Positions 60,570 through 64,000 of a DNA stretch of 64,000 bases are shown in pieces. The translations under genes and the position numbers were made by a program. The notes below the pieces were generated by a model. It had not been told where the DNA came from. It made no database searches and saw only the letters and a list, made by a program, of their open reading frames with translations. Source of the stretch: Pelargonium tetragonum (taxonomy: Eukaryota; Streptophyta; Magnoliopsida; Geraniales; Geraniaceae); assembly GCA_036897445.1 (NCBI GenBank), contig JAYMTL010000055.1:1-64000 (forward strand), given 5' to 3'. Position 1 is the stretch's first letter, and every line of letters begins with the position of its first letter.

Positions 60570-63500
60570 GCTATAGGAACTGACTCCTCCCTTTTGGGGG
60601 ATATATACCCTACACATACTTGACATGCTTACTTTGTTGGTATTTTAAACACTTCTTCCATCTAAACGATGCTTTATCAATAACGAATTAGGTGTCTGCC
60701 TTAACCCAGTTTTGAATAATTAAGATGTATATATTAAGTTTAAGTTAGAAAACAGCTAGTCGATCTCCCTATCAGATGAATTGCCTTTATTAGGCTCAAG
60801 TACTATAGTAAAGCAATAAGAGCTCTGCTCTATCTCCCCCAACCTCAACCAAATATTGCAGAGTATAAAGCACTGGCTTACCTTAAGATAATTTTGACTC
60901 AAGTATTAAAGGGTTTTTCAGCGATGCCAGGGCCAGCCCGTATAGAGTCTGTTGAAAGAGCGCTACATCAGATGTAAGCTAGTGACTTTAAAATAGATTA
61001 TCGGCCTAAGAGTTTTTGATGTCTTTATTTGTTATCGGGCTTTATTCATTGGGAGCGGCTTTACTCTTGATCTCTTTACCACTAAAAACAAGATATCGCC
61101 TAGCGGGTGTTTGTTCTGTATCAAAGTTATTGGATTGATCAAACCTCTACTGGATCTATAAACGGAACTCTTTTATTTAAAACTGCCAGACTTCAATTCA
61201 GCAATTATGTCTGTACTAGCAGTCCCGTAAAATTATTCAAAGGACTTAAGTTTACTTGGATAAAAAGAAAAAAGGGAAACTATAGAATAGAAATTTTATT
61301 AGCTTCTCGTAGTAAAATCGGATTTCCTTGTAAGATTTTAGAGGCAAGGAATTCCTTTTAACAGTAAGCCCTTGCTTTTGTTATGCCTAAATTGGAGATA
61401 AGATAAGTGGTTTTCAAATAAAGAGTACAAGTCCTAATCAGGGACGGGACCTATACAACATGTCATTTAGTTTAGCAAGATTTTTCTGGGGAGAGCTTGA
61501 GTTTGTGGCATCCTTTATTGATTTGGTGTTAGGAAGAATATAAAACTTTCTTAGTTAGGATTAAAAGGATGCTGAAAAATCGAGGTAGACCTTATTTTTG
61601 TGGTTTATGCAATGTTTGCGCGTAAGTTTAAGGTCTAAATTTTACATTACTTAAAAAAAAGAAGCAGAGGAACTCATCAAAAAAGGCTTCATTCACTTTA
61701 ATTTAATAAGATATAAATAACTCTAATATAAGTTTTCTTTTGATGAAAGTACATTACTAAGAGATGAAAATCCTAAATTCCAGCTAAAGCGCTCGGTGAA
61801 AAAGTAAACTTCAATGAGAAGCGCCTTTAGAGTTCATATCATAACAACCAGGAAGGGTTATGCTAAGTCAAAGAATTGAATACGGGGTAGTAACTAGGTT
61901 CGTCTCTTTATTTAGCTCTTCTTATTATACTAGGATTGATTAAGGATTTTTTTACTATAGGAGATCGAGTCCCCTCACGAGTTACATATTTTTCTCTTCT
62001 ATTACTCATACTATACTTCTTGGACTGGCTCCAACTAGAACACCTGTATATATACGATCGCAGTTTGTAGTTTTGCAATTTGAAAGCTCTGACCCAGATC
62101 TATATACATACTTGAAATTCTTACATATTGTAACAAAAACTAACCAAGCGTAAAATAAAGAAATTCATTAAGCTAACACACTTTCGCTGTGTGTACTCAT
62201 TCCTTATCTATTTGCTGCAGAATATCCCGATGGATTTTTCTAAAGTAGGAGCCCCCCTTTTTTCTATTTTACTAGTTTTTGTTTTTTGTAACTATATTTG
62301 TTATGCTTTTTATTATTTTATCAGTAGAACTCTTCTAGAGCACAGGTTTTTACTTGGTTAAATAAAAAGGGTTCTCTTTTTTTAGTTATAGAAAGTCTTG
62401 GTTTGTAAGCCATCAATAACCTCTTTATACTCCTAGTTACTATTTCCCTACAATGCAAGTTTTATATCTTTATGTCCTAACAGAACAGAAAGGGTTTACA
62501 GGAAGGAGCTGAGCTACAACACTTTATACTTCGAGGATTTCTTTGTACTGTCGGGAACCCCTAGATTTGAGGTTAAGATTTTGCCTATGTGAAAGGGTAG
62601 GATCTAAAAATTGAAGTTTACAAATATTAAGAGAACTCTTTTTTTAGGGGTATATGCTATAAATATATTATGAAGTTCTGTAGCAAAGAAATTTTTAGGA
62701 GTTAATTCACTACTTCTTGCTTTTACTCGAGTAATGGTCGAATAAAATAGGGTTTCCTATACGAAAAATATCTAGTAAGCTTTAGTTAGCAGTAGCACCA
62801 CTATATAATAGAATAATGGACTAAAAAAGAGGGGTCGCTTAATTTAAAGAGAGACTCTGAGTCATCAGATATTGTTGATTGAAGATAATTTCGGGTTTTT
62901 GTAGCAAGTTTTCATAGATATATAAGTCATAAATAGCTCTGCTATTGTAGCCTTTGTCAAGTAGGGTTACCCCTTATTTATAGGTATATACTTTGACTTC
63001 TTAGCAAAAACAAGGATATTTATCTAGTTTTCGACTCCGCTTTGGTTATAAAATTATTATAGCTACATATGATTGTAATCTCGCTTTCTAATTATGTACG
63101 AGAAAGCTCTAGACTTTTGGTCTGAACTAGGGGTCTCTTAGGATGCCCGTAAAACCAGATCTATACAGTGCTGTAACTCTATTGAGCATAGCTTGAGACT
63201 TTCTTTTTTATAGAAAGAAGGCTTCCTTAACTCGTTAGCAAGATTCTCTAGGACTTTTTGCTACGTAAAAAGAGGCTCTCTTTACTAAGATAATAAAATT
63301 TGAATTCCTCTTAATCTATAATTTTGTTTGTGTAAAAGCTTTTATAACCGTACCAAGAGTTTAGTGTTCATCAACCCAAGGATTTCCAGGATGTTAAACT
63401 CAAGTATCGAAGAGGCGGGCACTTTCACTATACTGAAATAAGTCTTTCTAAATCTAATTTAAGGGGAACCCTAAAATAAAAAAGTCATTTTTAGGTGCTA

Positions 63501-64000
63501 ATCCAAGTATTATTTTGGTAAGGTATAATGCAGCAGAGCAGATATATAAAGATAAAAAGGAGCTCCATTTACTGGTTAAACCTCATTATTCTTTATTGGA
63601 CTATATGTAAGTCAAGAACCCTGGTTATAAAAAAAGTTGAGTCTCCCGTAAAGAAAAGTAAATAAGTACTTTACTAAAACCCGTTCCGTTTTGTAATGGA
63701 CTTCTGATAAACTATACTGTAATATAGTGTAGATGCTATTAGCTAGAAAGAAAATATAAAGAAAAGGAAATCCGTTATAATATAGATCTAGGCAGCCCCT
63801 TTGTATACCTGAAAGCTTTAGTTTTACTGAGGCTTTTTGAAGTTATAAACTCTATGGTTAGTTTTCCCGGTATATCTTTAAACTTACTCTGGAGAAAAGG
63901 GGGGTCTCTCAAAGATTTTTTAGAAGTTTTATTATTCAATTAGGTTACTTGATATTAGACATTTCGTACTCGCGAGTTTTCTTAAAATGCGCTTAGGACA
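60570..64000. other. No gene seen to the window end
   Basis: The 84-aa frame at 61107-61361 (non-ATG start) has no recognised domain. At 61964-61990 the + strand has GGAGATCGAGTCCCCTCACG, a weak T-arm-like string without partners. Nothing else is supported. Confidence 0.4.

Noticed and set aside
1-64000. CRISPR arrays, bacterial operons, phage or plasmid features
   Set aside because: No regularly spaced repeats, no ribosome-binding patterns before credible frames, and no recognisable replication, capsid or transfer gene.

Overview
The window has an AT-rich composition (roughly two thirds A+T by eye, not counted) and almost no intact gene content. I found no recognisable respiratory, ribosomal, photosynthetic, polymerase or maturase gene and no rRNA. 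The longest ATG-type reading frames (138 aa or less) sit in purine-only runs or low-complexity DNA and have no family features. What can be recognised is a set of relics. The best is a tRNA-Met(CAU) copy resembling the plastid gene at 8377-8447 (minus strand). There are also several tRNA-like T-arm fragments, purine-rich degenerate repeats and old diverged dispersed repeats. This fits non-coding DNA of a large plant-type organelle genome, most likely mitochondrial. It is unusually AT-rich for an angiosperm mitochondrion, so a fast-evolving or otherwise unusual lineage, a large algal organelle genome, or organelle DNA transferred to a nucleus all remain open. The assignment rests on style of sequence and one good tRNA relic and is tentative.

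Layout. 1-1280 is purine-rich on the + strand and full of short imperfect direct repeats. 1300-5500 is C-rich over G; 5550-10400 is the reverse, G-rich over C. The two blocks carry related tRNA-Pro-like T-arm relics (2682, 3361 and 5041 on +, 7431 on -) and the tRNA-Met relic. 10400-18700 is featureless apart from a TA microsatellite and one hairpin repeat. 18715-19205 is a compositionally distinct block that looks like transferred nuclear repeat DNA. 19210-23260 is featureless apart from a small GC cluster near 22055-22105.

23270-24300, 28090-28300, 31660-32300, 41790-42800, 43600-43650, 47617-47755, 51360-51430 and 55195-55990 carry members of one diverged, dispersed repeat family. Its purine-rich strand reads as Lys/Thr/Arg-rich peptide in several copies. 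49290-50660 looks less AT-rich and more like ordinary angiosperm mitochondrial spacer. The remaining stretches (32310-41780, 43700-47570, 51520-55190, 56000-64000) hold no supported gene.

The most interesting signals are the Lys-rich dispersed family, a 15-bp word (TTAATTACATTACCT) found six times, and the composition switch near 5.5 kb. No gene-to-gene cooperation can be described, because no intact gene was identified.
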